From Callaeas wilsoni (taxonomy: Eukaryota > Chordata > Aves > Passeriformes > Callaeidae), in contig VWPU01004156.1 of assembly GCA_013398955.1 (NCBI GenBank), forward strand, positions 1 through 64,000: a stretch of 64,000 nucleotides of DNA. The letters are read 5' to 3'. Below the pieces are notes generated by a model that worked only from the letters and a program-made list of their open reading frames with translations, had not been told where the DNA came from and ran no database searches. Made by a program: the position numbers and the translations under genes. Positions 1 through 21,200 of this stretch are shown here, one piece after another. Within the stretch, counting starts at the first letter, position 1. The number at the start of each line of letters is the position of its first letter.

Positions 1-179
1 CCCGCGCCGCCGCCCCGCGGGCCCCCGCCACAGGGCGCGGCCACCTCATGGCTCCGCACTCCGGGAGGTGGCGGCGGCGGCCCCGCGGAGGGAGCGCCCG
101 GAGGTCGTCGCGCCGCCGCCGCCGCGGGGCCGAGCGGGGCCGCGGCCCCTTTAAGAGCTTCACCTGTCGGCCGCGGCCT

Positions 180-260
180 GGCCGCGACGCGCGGCCCGGA
201 AACGGAAGCGGAAGCGGAGCGGGAGGGGCGGGCGGCCGGAAGCGGCTGCGTGTGGGGAGG
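180..260 (+). promoter_or_regulatory. GPS1: GPS1 core promoter / CpG island
   Basis: The sequence just 5' of the GPS1 start codon is very rich in CpG. It has several ETS-type GGAA cores (around 196-216 and 234-245, including CCGGAA contexts) and a GC box (GGGGCGGGCGG, about 226-236), with no TATA box. This is the usual architecture of a broadly expressed housekeeping promoter, which fits a COP9 signalosome subunit. The CpG-rich character continues from base 1 to about 700, across exon 1 and the start of intron 1. The transcription start itself cannot be seen. In human the neighbouring gene RFNG lies head-to-head with GPS1, so the island may be shared, but no RFNG exon is recognisable in this window. 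Confidence 0.6.
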
Positions 261-9248
<8,988 letters not shown>

Positions 9249-9710
9249 AAAACTTCGTGCACTACCAAAAGAAATGGTCCCTCAGGACTGTACCCAGTGT
9301 CTCACCCACTAACTGCTGAGCTTCACAAACTGTCCTTATCTCCCTCATTTCTTGCTCAGATTGAGAGAGTCAGGGTTGGTGGTGGATAATACGATTATTC
9401 CAATAACTTCAATTCTACTTGAAAAGAAATTCTTTTTAAAAACAGCATCCCTGCAAATGGGTCATCATTTCAGTTTTGGTAGAAAACCTTCATTCTCCTT
9501 CCACCACTCCATAAAGAGCTGTCAGGTTATTCATACAAATGCTGAGTTGAGAGTTTTTCAGCTGCTATTAGTTTTCTTGTTTCAAAGCCGCAAAAATAGC
9601 TAGTTGAATGGACAGGCATGATATAAGATGAATTTTGCTGGCCTGAAAATATTGCCTTGATTTTGAGCAATGCTGAGCTTTCTGTTTTGCAAATAAACTT
9701 AAAAGTGCAT
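9249..9710 (+). other. GPS1: GPS1 3' untranslated region
   Basis: This is sequence after the GPS1 TGA up to the first good AATAAA. No coding signal is visible. The end is inferred from the signal at 9692-9697; later AATAAA hexamers at 11604 and 13328 could serve longer 3' ends. Confidence 0.6.
9692..9697 (+). terminator. GPS1: Likely GPS1 polyadenylation signal (AATAAA)
   Basis: This canonical AATAAA lies about 440 bases after the GPS1 stop codon and is the first one on the sense strand downstream of it. It is followed by a T-rich stretch. The assignment is by position only. Confidence 0.55.
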
Positions 9711-12700
9711 TGCTCTCAATTATGGAGCTAGAGTTCTGATGGGGGAGGAGATTTCCTTTGAGAAACTCTTGGAGAATTTTCACTTGCACCAGAAAACATG
9801 GCATTGCTTCCATGCATTCAGTCACAGGCCTTTATTTTAGGGTTTTATGTTTACCTGCAGCCAGGTTCTCTCTCTCTCTCTGGTCTCTATTTTCAAAGAA
9901 CTGTTTCCTGATGTGTTTCCCACTTGTGTGTGACCTGGCTGGGGTCCAGTGTTATCATAGCAGTAAATCTCTACTTGATGCAAATATTGCTGCTTGCCCA
10001 GTCTTATTGCTGTAGTGTGTGATACTTTCCCCACATGTGCAACAGTTGTTTTGGGTAGAATGGATAAATGCCATAAAACACCACTCAAGTCTTGTAGAAG
10101 CACTAAAAAGAGTCAATCTAGGTGCCCACTCTCCAGGTGCATTTATTCTGCTTTTCCTTTTATAAAGGGGTTAAAGGTTGCAGCCCAGTGTGTGTGTGTG
10201 CGCGCGCGCGTTCTTCCTGTGTTCATGAAAGGAGATATGCACTGAATTTTTTGAAGTCACTGCAGCCTTGTATTCATCTAATCCATAAGGCAAGTTGAGA
10301 ATTTTGATCCAGCCCTGACTGGTCTGGCAACTGACCACAGCTGTTACTTTTAATGTGTTCATGCTTTTTTTAAAAAAATGAGTTGTTATATCTAGTGCAT
10401 TAAACAGCAGGATTAAAAAGCTTCTGAGTATTTGGAGTTTTGTGTTAAAGTTGGGTTTTAGGTATTTTGATCTCAAGCCATTGATTTTTTGCTAAGCGTC
10501 GTGGTGTTTCGTAGGCGATTGTGTTTTGCTTTCTGATCTGGTTGGAGATGTAGCTTGGATGAACTGTGAAGAAAGTGCAGTTTGAAGGAACAGTCGAACA
10601 GCAAAATTCCTGTAGCAACAGTGGTCTCTCCTGGCTTTCCATGCTTTTTATGACTTAGGTGCTGAAAATGGAAGCAATAGTTTCTGTGAGGTCTTTGGTT
10701 ACATTTGGCATGGAAAAATTTTCCCATTTTTGAGGGAAGAACTTAGTGTCAGGCATCATTGATGGCCAGTTTAGTGAGAAAGGCAAGTTGAGTCCTTGCA
10801 TCAATTGCTGTACACCCTTAAGAGAAATGCAGAGAAAGTACTGTTATGCTTTCTGTTCATGCTGAAGGAAAGCTTTTCAGTCCTAAAATGCTATGTAAAC
10901 ATTCTTGTTTTCTTCCCCAAATGGGCCCGTGATTTTATAAGGAAAAAGATCTTACGCTGTGCTCTCCAGAAGATGGTTTTGCATCCCAGTGCAGTGCACC
11001 ATGCCAGGTGGCTGTGCGTCTACTCTCAGAGTTTTATTGACTGAGACCTGTCCCTTGCTGGAGGATTTCTGCTGCAGGGCTCCTCAGTGGTCAGTGATGC
11101 CTTGAGCTGACTGGAGTCTCTGTTCTTCCAGACCCCAGCAGCATCACACATCCCTCAGCAGCTACAAGGGGCCCACAAGGTGGCAACAGCAGTTTCCAGC
11201 TCGGGCTCTGGCCCTAGGCCATGCCATAGCATGGGCAGAGGTGGTAAGTTATCCTCCCCCCAGACATAAGTGCTTGCAGCCTGTTTGGGAGTGATCAAGC
11301 ATTTCTCTTTTATTGCATTGGCATCGTGGATGCTTTGTGTAGAATTACTGGCATGTAACACTCTCCTTTAGCCTGTGAAAGAAGCTGCTGTTGCTTTAGG
11401 ATCTTGTAGATGGGAGTCAGGGCTGTCCAGGCACGTTTCTTCTAGACATTGTTCAACACCTGCCTCAGTCCTAACTGCCTGCCAGTCTCAAACCCCACAA
11501 AATACAACATAGTATGGATATAGTTCTTATGAAGTTGCATTCATAAGCAATTTCCCCCAGTAAAAATTATTTTTACCTCTAATTTCTATATATCTTCCCA
11601 TTTAATAAATGGGAATATAGTGATCCACATAGAATGAATTTTCAGTGATTCCCTTGTGACCACCAAGGTCATTCAGTGGATGAAGTTTTGTGGAATGTGT
11701 AGCATGTTGGTATGTCTAAGATATGATCAGAGGAGCTCATTTGTATGGATTTCATGAACTTGTGCAGCACCTTTTTGTTAAGGAAATGCCAGCTGTAGGC
11801 CGTGACAGGTTCCTCATGCAGTGTAAATCCTGCTTTCTTTACATGACCTTGCTAGGAGTAGAGGAAAAATAGTTGGAAAGAACCTTGTTCTTTTGGCAAA
11901 GGCAGTTTTAAATAGCACAATCACTCTTAGTGGTAATGTAGAAACTGCCATTGTGAGATTTGTGTTAGAGCAGTTGACAGTGATTGGTAATTATCTGCCC
12001 AGAACTTGTCCAGCACAGTGGTCTATGTTGCCAGGTTTTGCAGGGGGAGGTCTGTTAGAGGTGATTATGGACCATGGCTGGTGCAGCATCATCTGTGAGC
12101 TGCTTTTGGCTGAAAGGTGTCAGTGGGTGAGGGAGAAAATAACAGAGCTCAGTCTTTGCCCCAGGCCATGGGGGTATGATCTGTACATCTCTCCTGGGAC
12201 TCTGCAGCAATGGTCTCAGCATTGTTCCATCCTCTGGATAGCTCCCAAAACTGCCACTGAATAAGGTATTATTTCTGATACGTGCAATGCAATATAAACT
12301 TTTAGGAAAAAAAATGAGGAAACTTTAACCCAACGAAGACCTGTCGTGTATTGGCAGAAAGTGCTTGTCAAGCACTGATTCAGTTTTCTTTTAAAGTCTC
12401 AGCCTACTTAATTTTGACTGTTTGAGAGTCTTCTGCCGTCTTCTTCATTACTCATTTTATGAAGCAGATAGCAGTGGGGCAGCAGTGTGCTGCACAAGAC
12501 TGTGCATTTTTTATACCACCTGCTTGTGACAGCTGAGGCTGAGACAAGTCAGTGTTTCACTTCTCCTGTATTCCATCAGCTGTGAATTTGCAGTAGGGTG
12601 AAAAATACCAAAACGGTGTGGTACTGACTTCTGCTTCCTCTGATGCTGTTAGGGAATAGGGGAAGGATTACTGTCTGCTTTGCAAATGAGCTTTGTACTT

Positions 12701-15057
12701 ATACGAATGTTATTTTGGCATCTGTGTTCCTATGGATCTCTGAACTCCATTCAACATTTCATAGAGTTGCTGTGTAGCTTTAGATTCTCTCATAGGATAA
12801 CTCGATCAGGCTAAATTAATTAGAAAGGGAACAGAAACTGGCTAATAGGGCATGTCAACCTCTAAGAGAAAATGAACAAGATTCAGTAATTAGAAGCTTG
12901 GTAAACTCATAATGCAATTAAGTTTCTTGACAGCAAAGAAATAATTCAAGCTTAGGCTTTAGTAGAGTTATAAAAGCTACAGACTGAAGGGCAGCTGCAT
13001 TAGCAAGAGATAGTCTAAGTCAAACAAGAGCTCAAGTGGCAGGACCTGAAAAATCTGGCTTAGGTGGTAGATCAGGCTGGGTATTCTTTTTGTCCCTGAC
13101 CCTACAGCTATTACTGTTTCAGTTCTCTAAGCCTTCAGCTCTAGCTTTGACTATTGTACTCCCTATGCCTGTAGTCAATATAACTATGAACCCTCTGCAC
13201 ATAAAGTTTGTACCTCGTAAATACATGCTGAAATCTCAGAGTTTCAGTCTTTGTTTTGATGCACTTTTTGTCTTTAATTTTTTTTAAAAACATCTTTCTC
13301 ATATCTCACTTCATAACCTGTTAGTCAAATAAAGGCATTTGGCTTTCTTTTGTCAGGTGAAATACCCCAGCTTTTTCTTGTGTGCCTCTGAAAATAATTT
13401 AGATGTGAGAATCCATTTTCCTAAAGACTGAGCATCATTTTCAGCATGATTCTACATTCAAGGTGCTGCCTTTCCCTCCCCCTACTCCATGAAAATTGAA
13501 TAGTGTGTATGTCCTTAAGGGCCTATGAAACAGAAACAAAATAGCCCTTGACCCTGCCGAGCTAGCAGACTACAATTTTTTGATTAAATAGGATAATCAT
13601 TATATTGCCTAGCCTGAAAGTAATCCCTTGTTAGTGCAGGTGCAGGTGTGCTCAATGTGAACAGGAAGTGGCTTGGCTTTGCTCACGCTGTAATTGGGCC
13701 TCTGAGTTCACAAGCATTGGTTAGTGAGCCGTGGACCATCTGGACAGCTTTGCCTTAGTAACTGCAAGGTTGGCATCTTCTTGCATGGCTGTTGGAAGTT
13801 CAGGTTGAAACTTTTTTCCATTAGAGTTGTGATTTGTAGCTGAATGCACAGAGGTGGGTCTATGTTGCAGTGCCAAACCTGAGCAGTTTTCCAGCCCTGT
13901 GTCAGGAGTGTGGCAACCTCCGGCCATGCCATGGACAGGAGAGAAGGCCTGTCTGCATTTCTCCATTGTGCTTGTTAAGAAATGCCTTGGGATGGGGGGA
14001 GGGACAAATATACCTTAAACATGAATTCTTTATAGAAAGGTATCCAATTAGTATCCTGAAGTGTAAGGCCCCTCCTGAATTTAGGAGCCTAAAGCCACCT
14101 TGATTGTCCTTCACACTGGTGATTCTATGATGGGACCGTGTTTGTGAGAGGGAGGTGTAATCTAAAATCTCTCTGTGGGTAAGAAGATAAGCTGAATCTC
14201 TCACTCAGCCCCAGTTCTCTTGTGCTGGAACCAGCTGTTTCGCCTTTGTGGGCTTTGAGCAGGAGAATGACTGAGCTTTCTGATACTTTTGGGAAACTGT
14301 AAATGGAAAGAGGTCAATTAAACAGTTTGAAATTCTAAGATAATGAATATTTAGCTTTTCTACTAGAGCAGGGGGGAACGGACCAGGGAACTCAGAATAC
14401 TTGACAGCTTTAGCATGTATGCCTGTGTGAGGGAAGAAGTGGACTATTTCCACTGGAGCTGGGAGAGGTGGTTTCAAGTTCCCATCTTTAAAAAAGGCAC
14501 GTGTAGGACCTGCATCTGGTTTTGTCACACGTCTCTCAGAATTTATCAGGGGGGAAGGACAAATGATCACAAAATGAAGCATGAGACCTTGAGCAGGGAA
14601 ATATTCATGGACTTGGTTCCAACTTCCCACATCTTTTTAGACAACCCTCTCTGTTAAAATAGAGATTTCAGCCTCCTCCAACCTTTGGCTCATGGAAGAC
14701 TCATACTGTAAGAAACCAATATTATTATTGTGGATATAGCAAGATCTTACAGTTTTACATTCACATTTTCCAAGTACTGCTGTGTTCCGTTCTGCATTGA
14801 AAATGTGGCCTACTAAAACACGAACAGATGTGACACATTTTCTGTTAGTGAGGAAGTCACTGACATGGCTATTTTTAGCATGCCAGAAGGTTGTTCTAAT
14901 ACAGTAAATTTAGTCCTCAGTATTAAAAACAAAACATGAAAGGTTAGTGAGCATATAGGAGGCAGAGTGTAATGGCAGCTTACAGAAATTGCCCCCACCC
15001 AAAAATGCAGCATTTTCAGTCTTTCAAATACAGCATGAGACACTTAATTGCATCTCT
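9711..15057. other. GPS1-DUS1L intergenic interval
   Basis: This is about 5.3 kb between two converging genes. Open frames here are short and resemble no protein I know; the longest (11893-12264, plus strand) has no splice context or recognisable motif. I see no CR1, tRNA or rRNA gene. The one distinctive element is the GT/CG tract at 10188-10211. Additional AATAAA hexamers (11604, 13328, 15106 on plus) leave open longer GPS1 3' ends. Confidence 0.6.
10188..10211. repeat. Alternating purine-pyrimidine tract (GT)n(CG)n
   Basis: Thirteen bases of GT repeat run directly into ten bases of CG repeat, giving about 24 bases of unbroken purine-pyrimidine alternation. Such tracts are the classic sequence class able to adopt left-handed Z-DNA. 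It lies in intergenic DNA about 0.5 kb beyond the likely GPS1 poly(A) signal. Confidence 0.85.
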
Positions 15058-15063
15058 TTTATT
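15058..15063 (-). terminator. DUS1L: Likely DUS1L polyadenylation signal (AATAAA)
   Basis: Reading the minus strand, AATAAA occurs about 175 bases after the DUS1L TGA. It is the first canonical hexamer downstream of the stop, so a short 3' untranslated region (15058-15237) is inferred. Confidence 0.6.
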
Positions 15064-15237
15064 TCAAATGCAGGCTAATTCCCTGAGTAAGCAGTTTTTT
15101 ACTTAAATAAAACTTTTCCAGAACTTAATCATGTGGAACAAGTTCACACAGCTGACAGTGAGCTGGAGATGAAACATTCTTTGGCCCAGGGAAGTAGTGG
15201 TCTGGCAGGAGGTCTTGGACTGTTCATTTCCAAAGCT

Positions 15238-18200
15238 TCATCCTGTACTGTCACCAGCCTCCTTCAGCACTGCCATCTCCTCCACCTCTGCGTCTCCTCT
15301 CTGACTGATCTCTGGGGTTTGAATTCCTCTTTGATTGTGCTGCCATGAAAGGGATTTTTCATACTTGGTCTTAAAAAGTAATCCATGACCTGAAAAAGCA
15401 AAAGGGGAAAAAAACCCCAAACCAACATCATGAAATGACTGCAGTGGTAAACAGAATACCTCATTCCTTATAAGGAATGGGTCCTCACAGACTGGAAACT
15501 GCATCCTGAGGCTTTGGAAGCAGGAGAAGTAACATACAGAGAAGGAAGAGCAGTCTTTTAAAATGGTACTATAAACTTTAGGATGACATGTAGCATTTTA
15601 GATAGTATGTAGATTTTTAACACTCACCTACACCCCATAAACCCAAAGATTAAAGTAATGAATATACATGGAAGATGAGATGTTTGCTTGATGCCTGTTA
15701 AGGCCAGATACACTTACCTGGACAATCTGCTACCTCCTTGAATGCTCTTTTCTTACAGCATCCACGACACATGTTAAACACACATTTATTGCCCTGGGTT
15801 GGAATGGTGGTATAAAGAAGCTTGTGTCAGTGAAAATAAAATTATTACTGTTTACTATAGTAAGTAACAATACAGCTCTGCACTTTCAGATCTTTGGAAA
15901 AAAAACACGTACTAAGCCTAATGAAGATGACAGAGTTGATGTCATTTTGGGGGCTATCCACTGTTTGCACATAACTGCACATAAAGAACAAAAACACCCC
16001 AAGCAAAAAAAAAAAAAAATCCACATTCAACTTGTGCAATGCCCATAGCCTCTTGGGCAGCCTGAGTTACCCACCACAAGAAGGCACATGCCATAAAGCC
16101 CTCTGGAACAAGCACGAACACATTTGGTGCTGATCAGCTTGCTCTAGTACTCTGCAACATGAAACACAGTGCCTGACATGCTACCAGCTGCAGCTATGCC
16201 TAAAATACGTTACAACCAGAATGACTTCCCTACTTGCATCTTAAAACACACCTGCGTTTTTATTAACATAAACATCATTTATTTATGACCCTCAGGGGAC
16301 AGCAGCAGCTGAGTCTTGGCTAGCTGGTGATGTGGCTGTACGAGCCTGAGTCTCTGGGGTGCTTTGCTCACACACATTTCAGAAATGGGGAGTGATGTTG
16401 TTTAGCATGGTGCCCTTCCCCCCAGTCAGAAAATCCTTCACGTTTAGGGAGGCTTTAGTTGAGTTCCTTCTTTTTCTCCACACCCTCTCACCCCATTTAA
16501 TGACATAACTTGAAACACATAATCTAGGGGGAAAAAAAAGTTACAAACCTCGTCAGAAGATTTCAAGAGCTGCCTGCAACATTACAGTGATGCAGGAGCA
16601 AAACAAAGTCTAAGCCCTGCTGCAGACAGTCCTGGTTTATGCACCAAGTGATGTCACCTGGATTAGCTATGAAACAGGACGGCTTTGAAAGCAGGTCAGC
16701 CCAGTGCTCAATGCTTTCCCAATAATGAACACAGCAAAAAAAATCCCATTTTCTTCAGTAGCTGCAGCTTCAAATTGAGCCCCTGCTGGCTACTGCTCCG
16801 CTGTGGTAACACTGTTACAAGAGGGAGCAACATGGCATGTTGCAGGCTCCCCCACCCCCCGAGGTATAATGCTAATTTTTAATCAAGAACACAAAATTAC
16901 TTGCATCTTACAGCCTGCTTTACAGGTGTATTAGCAGCGATAAATATACTCTGCTCACACAGCTCAGCAACACCACCCTTTCAAGCAAACAGCTATGTTC
17001 GCCAATGGAAAAAATAAACAAGCAAAACCAAAATGAACTCTTTGAAAACATCAAAATATTCAAAATTTCAATACAGAACCTGTAAAACCTGCTGCATTTC
17101 GCATTGCTAATATTGAAAGCCAATGTTAATCTGCTGCAAAGGCAGAACTGAGGATGAGGAGGTGCTTATGCTTGTTTGATAAAGGCAGAGATCCAAACAC
17201 AACACAAACCAGAGCTGCAGGTGCTGCCTGACACTCACTACAGGCTGTACTGGGATGACATTTAAAGTATTAATACACTAAGAACCATACCAGTTATTCA
17301 AATTTTCACTTTGCAGAAAAACTCCACCCACAACTAACCACAGTAAGAGGTGTTTGTTTTTCATTTCACAGTAAAATACACGTGTCATACATGTGTGGAA
17401 GCCTGGAGATTTGTTTCCAAGATATCTTGGGAAGTTCATTTAAGTCACTCACCTGTCTTAGCAATAAATACCCTCAGCAGCAGTAGGATTGCACTTTTTT
17501 TGGAGGAAGGCAAATTCTCTCAAAGACCCTATGTATGTTAAGGATTTTTGTGCAGCACCTTCAACCTCAGAGACTGGTTACAGTTAATGGTTAAAAAGCT
17601 TTTGCCCAAGTACGGACTTTCCACACACACACTTATCAGCAAGACTTGGCATGCACCTGGCATGACTGGGCACTGGCATGGACCTACCTCAGTATTTGAA
17701 ATAAAAGAATAGAATCATAGAATAGTTTGGGTTGGAAGGAGCCTTTAGAGGTCATCTACTCCAACCCTCTGCAAAGAGCAGGGACATTTTCAACTAGATC
17801 AGGTTGTTCAGAGTCCTGTCCAACCTGACCTTGAATGTTTCCAGGAATGGGGCATGCACAACCTCTCTGGGCAACCTGGGCCACTGCTTCACCATAAAAA
17901 ATTACTTCTAATCTAAGGCATATCTAGTCTGAATCTACTCTCTTTTACTTTAAACCCATCAGCCCTTGTCCTACTGCAACATGCCCTGCTAAAAAGTCCA
18001 TTGCTGTCTTGCTTTTAAGTCCCCTTTAGGCACTGGAAGGGGCAGTGAGGCTCCCCAGAGCCTTCTCCTCTCCAGGCCGAACACCCCCGGTCTCTCAGCC
18101 TGTCTCCACGCAGAGGGACTCCATCCCCCAGTCACATTTGTAGCCTCCTCTGGGCCTGCCCTAACAGCTCCATGTGTCTCCTGCACCAAGGGCCCCGGAG

Positions 18201-21200
18201 CTGGATGCAGTGTGCCAGGTGGGGGGTCTCACAAGGGCAGAGTAAAGGCACAGAATTCCCCTACCCCCTGACCTGCTGCCCACGCTGCTTTTGGCACAGC
18301 CTAGAACACAGGTGCTTTCCGGGCTGTGAGCACACATTGCTGAGTCATGACCAGCCTCTCATCCACCAACACCCCAAAGTCCTTCTGGGCAGGGCTGCTC
18401 TCAACCTGTTCATCCCCCCAGCCTGGATCTGATACCCAGGCTGCCCTGACCCAAGTGCAGAATCTTGCACTTGGCTTTGTTAAACCTCAGAGGTTCCCAC
18501 AGGCCACTGCCTGAGCTTGTCCAGGTCCCTCTGGATGGCCCTGTCCCTCAGGTGTGTCATCACTCCACTCAGCTTGGTGTCACCTGCAAATGTGGTGAGG
18601 GCACTCTTGATCCAGTGTCCACATCCTTGATGGAGACATTGGACAGTGCTGGTTCCAATACAGACCCCTGAGGGACACCCCTTGTCACTTATCTCCACCC
18701 AGACACTGCGTGATTGATCCCTGCATGGTCAGCTGATTTCCATTTAACCGAAATGCTTTTAGGGACACTTGTACTGACTTACCTTAGGGTTTCCACATTG
18801 ATCACATTTTGCATATTTGGCTGAGAGAGGGAGAGAGAGAGAGAGAGAGAGAGAAAGCTGATTTCAGCAATGGTATTTTTATGTGGAAGAAGTCAGTTAA
18901 AAAAAAAAAATCAGAAACAGACAAAGCTTGGTGTTTTTCTAGTCAGACAGTCTTTTTGAAACAAAAATTCAGTACCTCAAATAACAGTGCTAAAGGTAAA
19001 AATACTTTGAATTTTTAAGTGCCTCTAAGTGCAAATCCAAACATAGAAAATTTTAATCCTCAAGTCAAGCATAAAACAGGAGGACATCAGCTTGAAATTC
19101 ATACAAAATTTCCATTTCAAATGCTAGTGACAGCTACAATTCATTTTGTAAACCATTTTGATCTTAAAAAGATGTTTAGAGAGAATCAGTGACCTATTAC
19201 TTTGATCCTTTCCCTTACTAGTGAACATTATTTGAATCACATTGCCTGCTATTGAAATTTCCCAACAATTCCCCCTCTTTTTCAAGAAGTTTCTACAACT
19301 ACACAAGCCAGGAAAATTCTTAGCAGTAAATTATGTCAAAGGTGGTATCCGTAACTCTCCATACATTTATGCCAGTAAATGGAACTTACGTTTTAAAGAC
19401 GGATCAAAGCTTTTATTTGGATTTCTTAACTTCTTTTTTTGTTTATTCTTTGACAGAAGCTCAGAGTTTCCATCTTCCTCTTCTTCCAGAGCACGTTTCC
19501 CTCGCACACCTTTTTCAGTTCCACTATCTCCATTCTCCCTGCATCTCTCCTTTGGCCTGAAACAATGAATTACATCGTAAGTTGGCTGGAGGGAAGAAGT
19601 AGCTGTTCCCTGACCATTATTTTGGTTTACAAAAATCTGGGTACACCATGGCTGTTCTGTCATGGCTATAATGAAGTGTCATTGCCCTTAGAAGTGGGAT
19701 AGAAAAACCTACCTTTTTTGGCAGTTAATAACAGACACACTATTAGATATATTAGTTGGAAAGCCAATTAAAGCTGGTCAGCTCAATTAGGCATCTGTTA
19801 TCCCCAGGTTTTACTTAAGCATTTTTTAAAGTATTTACTTAAGTATTAATGCTGACACACTTGTTCTCTTCTTCAGCCCAATTTTCGGCAGAAGGTGAAT
19901 AAGCTATCTGACAGGCTTGTCCATACATTATAAGCATCCTTTATAGAATACAATTTAGTTCTCATCTTTGCTACCATAGCAGTTACCAGCACCATTTACA
20001 TTGCATGTAACAATAAAGCACTGTCAGGTAGCATACTTGGTGCACATCAGGTTCTTGTTCTGAGCTGCAGTGGGATTCCTGATTTTTACTTTCCAGAGAG
20101 AGAGAAATTTGAGGAGGATCCAAAGGAGAAGATGCAAACAATGAGCAACACCCCCACAAACAAAGCAATAACTAGGAAAAAAACAAACTAGAATAAAAAT
20201 AATCTTCACTTGTTTTAAAATTTTGTTTTAATAATGACTGTAAGCTCCTACAACAGCATCAATGGCTGATACTGACAGTATGGGTGGGAAAGGCCTATGA
20301 GTACCTGTTAAGTATCAAAATAGGTAACTCACCCTGGCCTGATGTATGGCTGACAGATCCAGTGGAAAAAAGGCAACCCTTCTTTTGGCTTTTCTCCTTC
20401 TTTCTGATTAGCTATTTCTTCCTGCAGCATAGAGTTACAGTCAGTTTTCCTGGAGTTGTTATGAAATACACTAACTAACTCTTCAAACTCCAGGAAATCA
20501 CAAACTGAAATTTAAGCTAACAATTACTGACAGTTACATAGAGGCAAAAAACCCATCTACTAAGACAGATGAACTGAAGCACATTTGTAACTCCTAAATC
20601 AACTTTATCCCACGTAAAGTTGTCCAGGCTTAAGAGGATGCTACTGTAGTAAGCTACCAACATCAAGGTTAGTAAGCCACAAAGTCCCAGAGAAGTGACT
20701 AATGGATGTCAACTGCATGACATACTTGGTACGTTCCCACCAAGTGCAGGCAGTGCTGTTCTGAGAGATTAGAGTCCATCTTGGTACCTGGCATCGCAGT
20801 TTCAGCTCCCTGTTGACATCTACGATGCCCTCTAGAGTCTTCACTTTTGCTAATTCTTCACGCAGCTGCTGGTAAACTTGAAGCCTGAGGCAAATCCCAA
20901 ACATCAGGTTATACTCAGACCGCAATCAAGTAAAAATAACGTTATAAAAGCATTTTATACACTTCTCCTGATTCATTTGCCTTTGGTAGAAGCTTATATT
21001 CTTCTTTATAAGTCCAGAGAAAAGCACACATATGTCTCTTCCAGATAAACACTTGGCAGACAACCAAGGTACTTTGACAGAAGCTAACATGAATGTACAG
21101 TGCATCAGCTGCTTCTCAGTAACTGCCCATAGCCATGCTCTTACTCCACAATAAATGCAGCAGTGCTTTGCCTCACAATGAACAAGGAGGTCGTTAACTT

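Noticed and set aside
11893..12264. 123-codon plus-strand frame between GPS1 and DUS1L
   Set aside because: No recognisable motif, no splice context and no neighbouring promoter; length is within chance for this much noncoding sequence.
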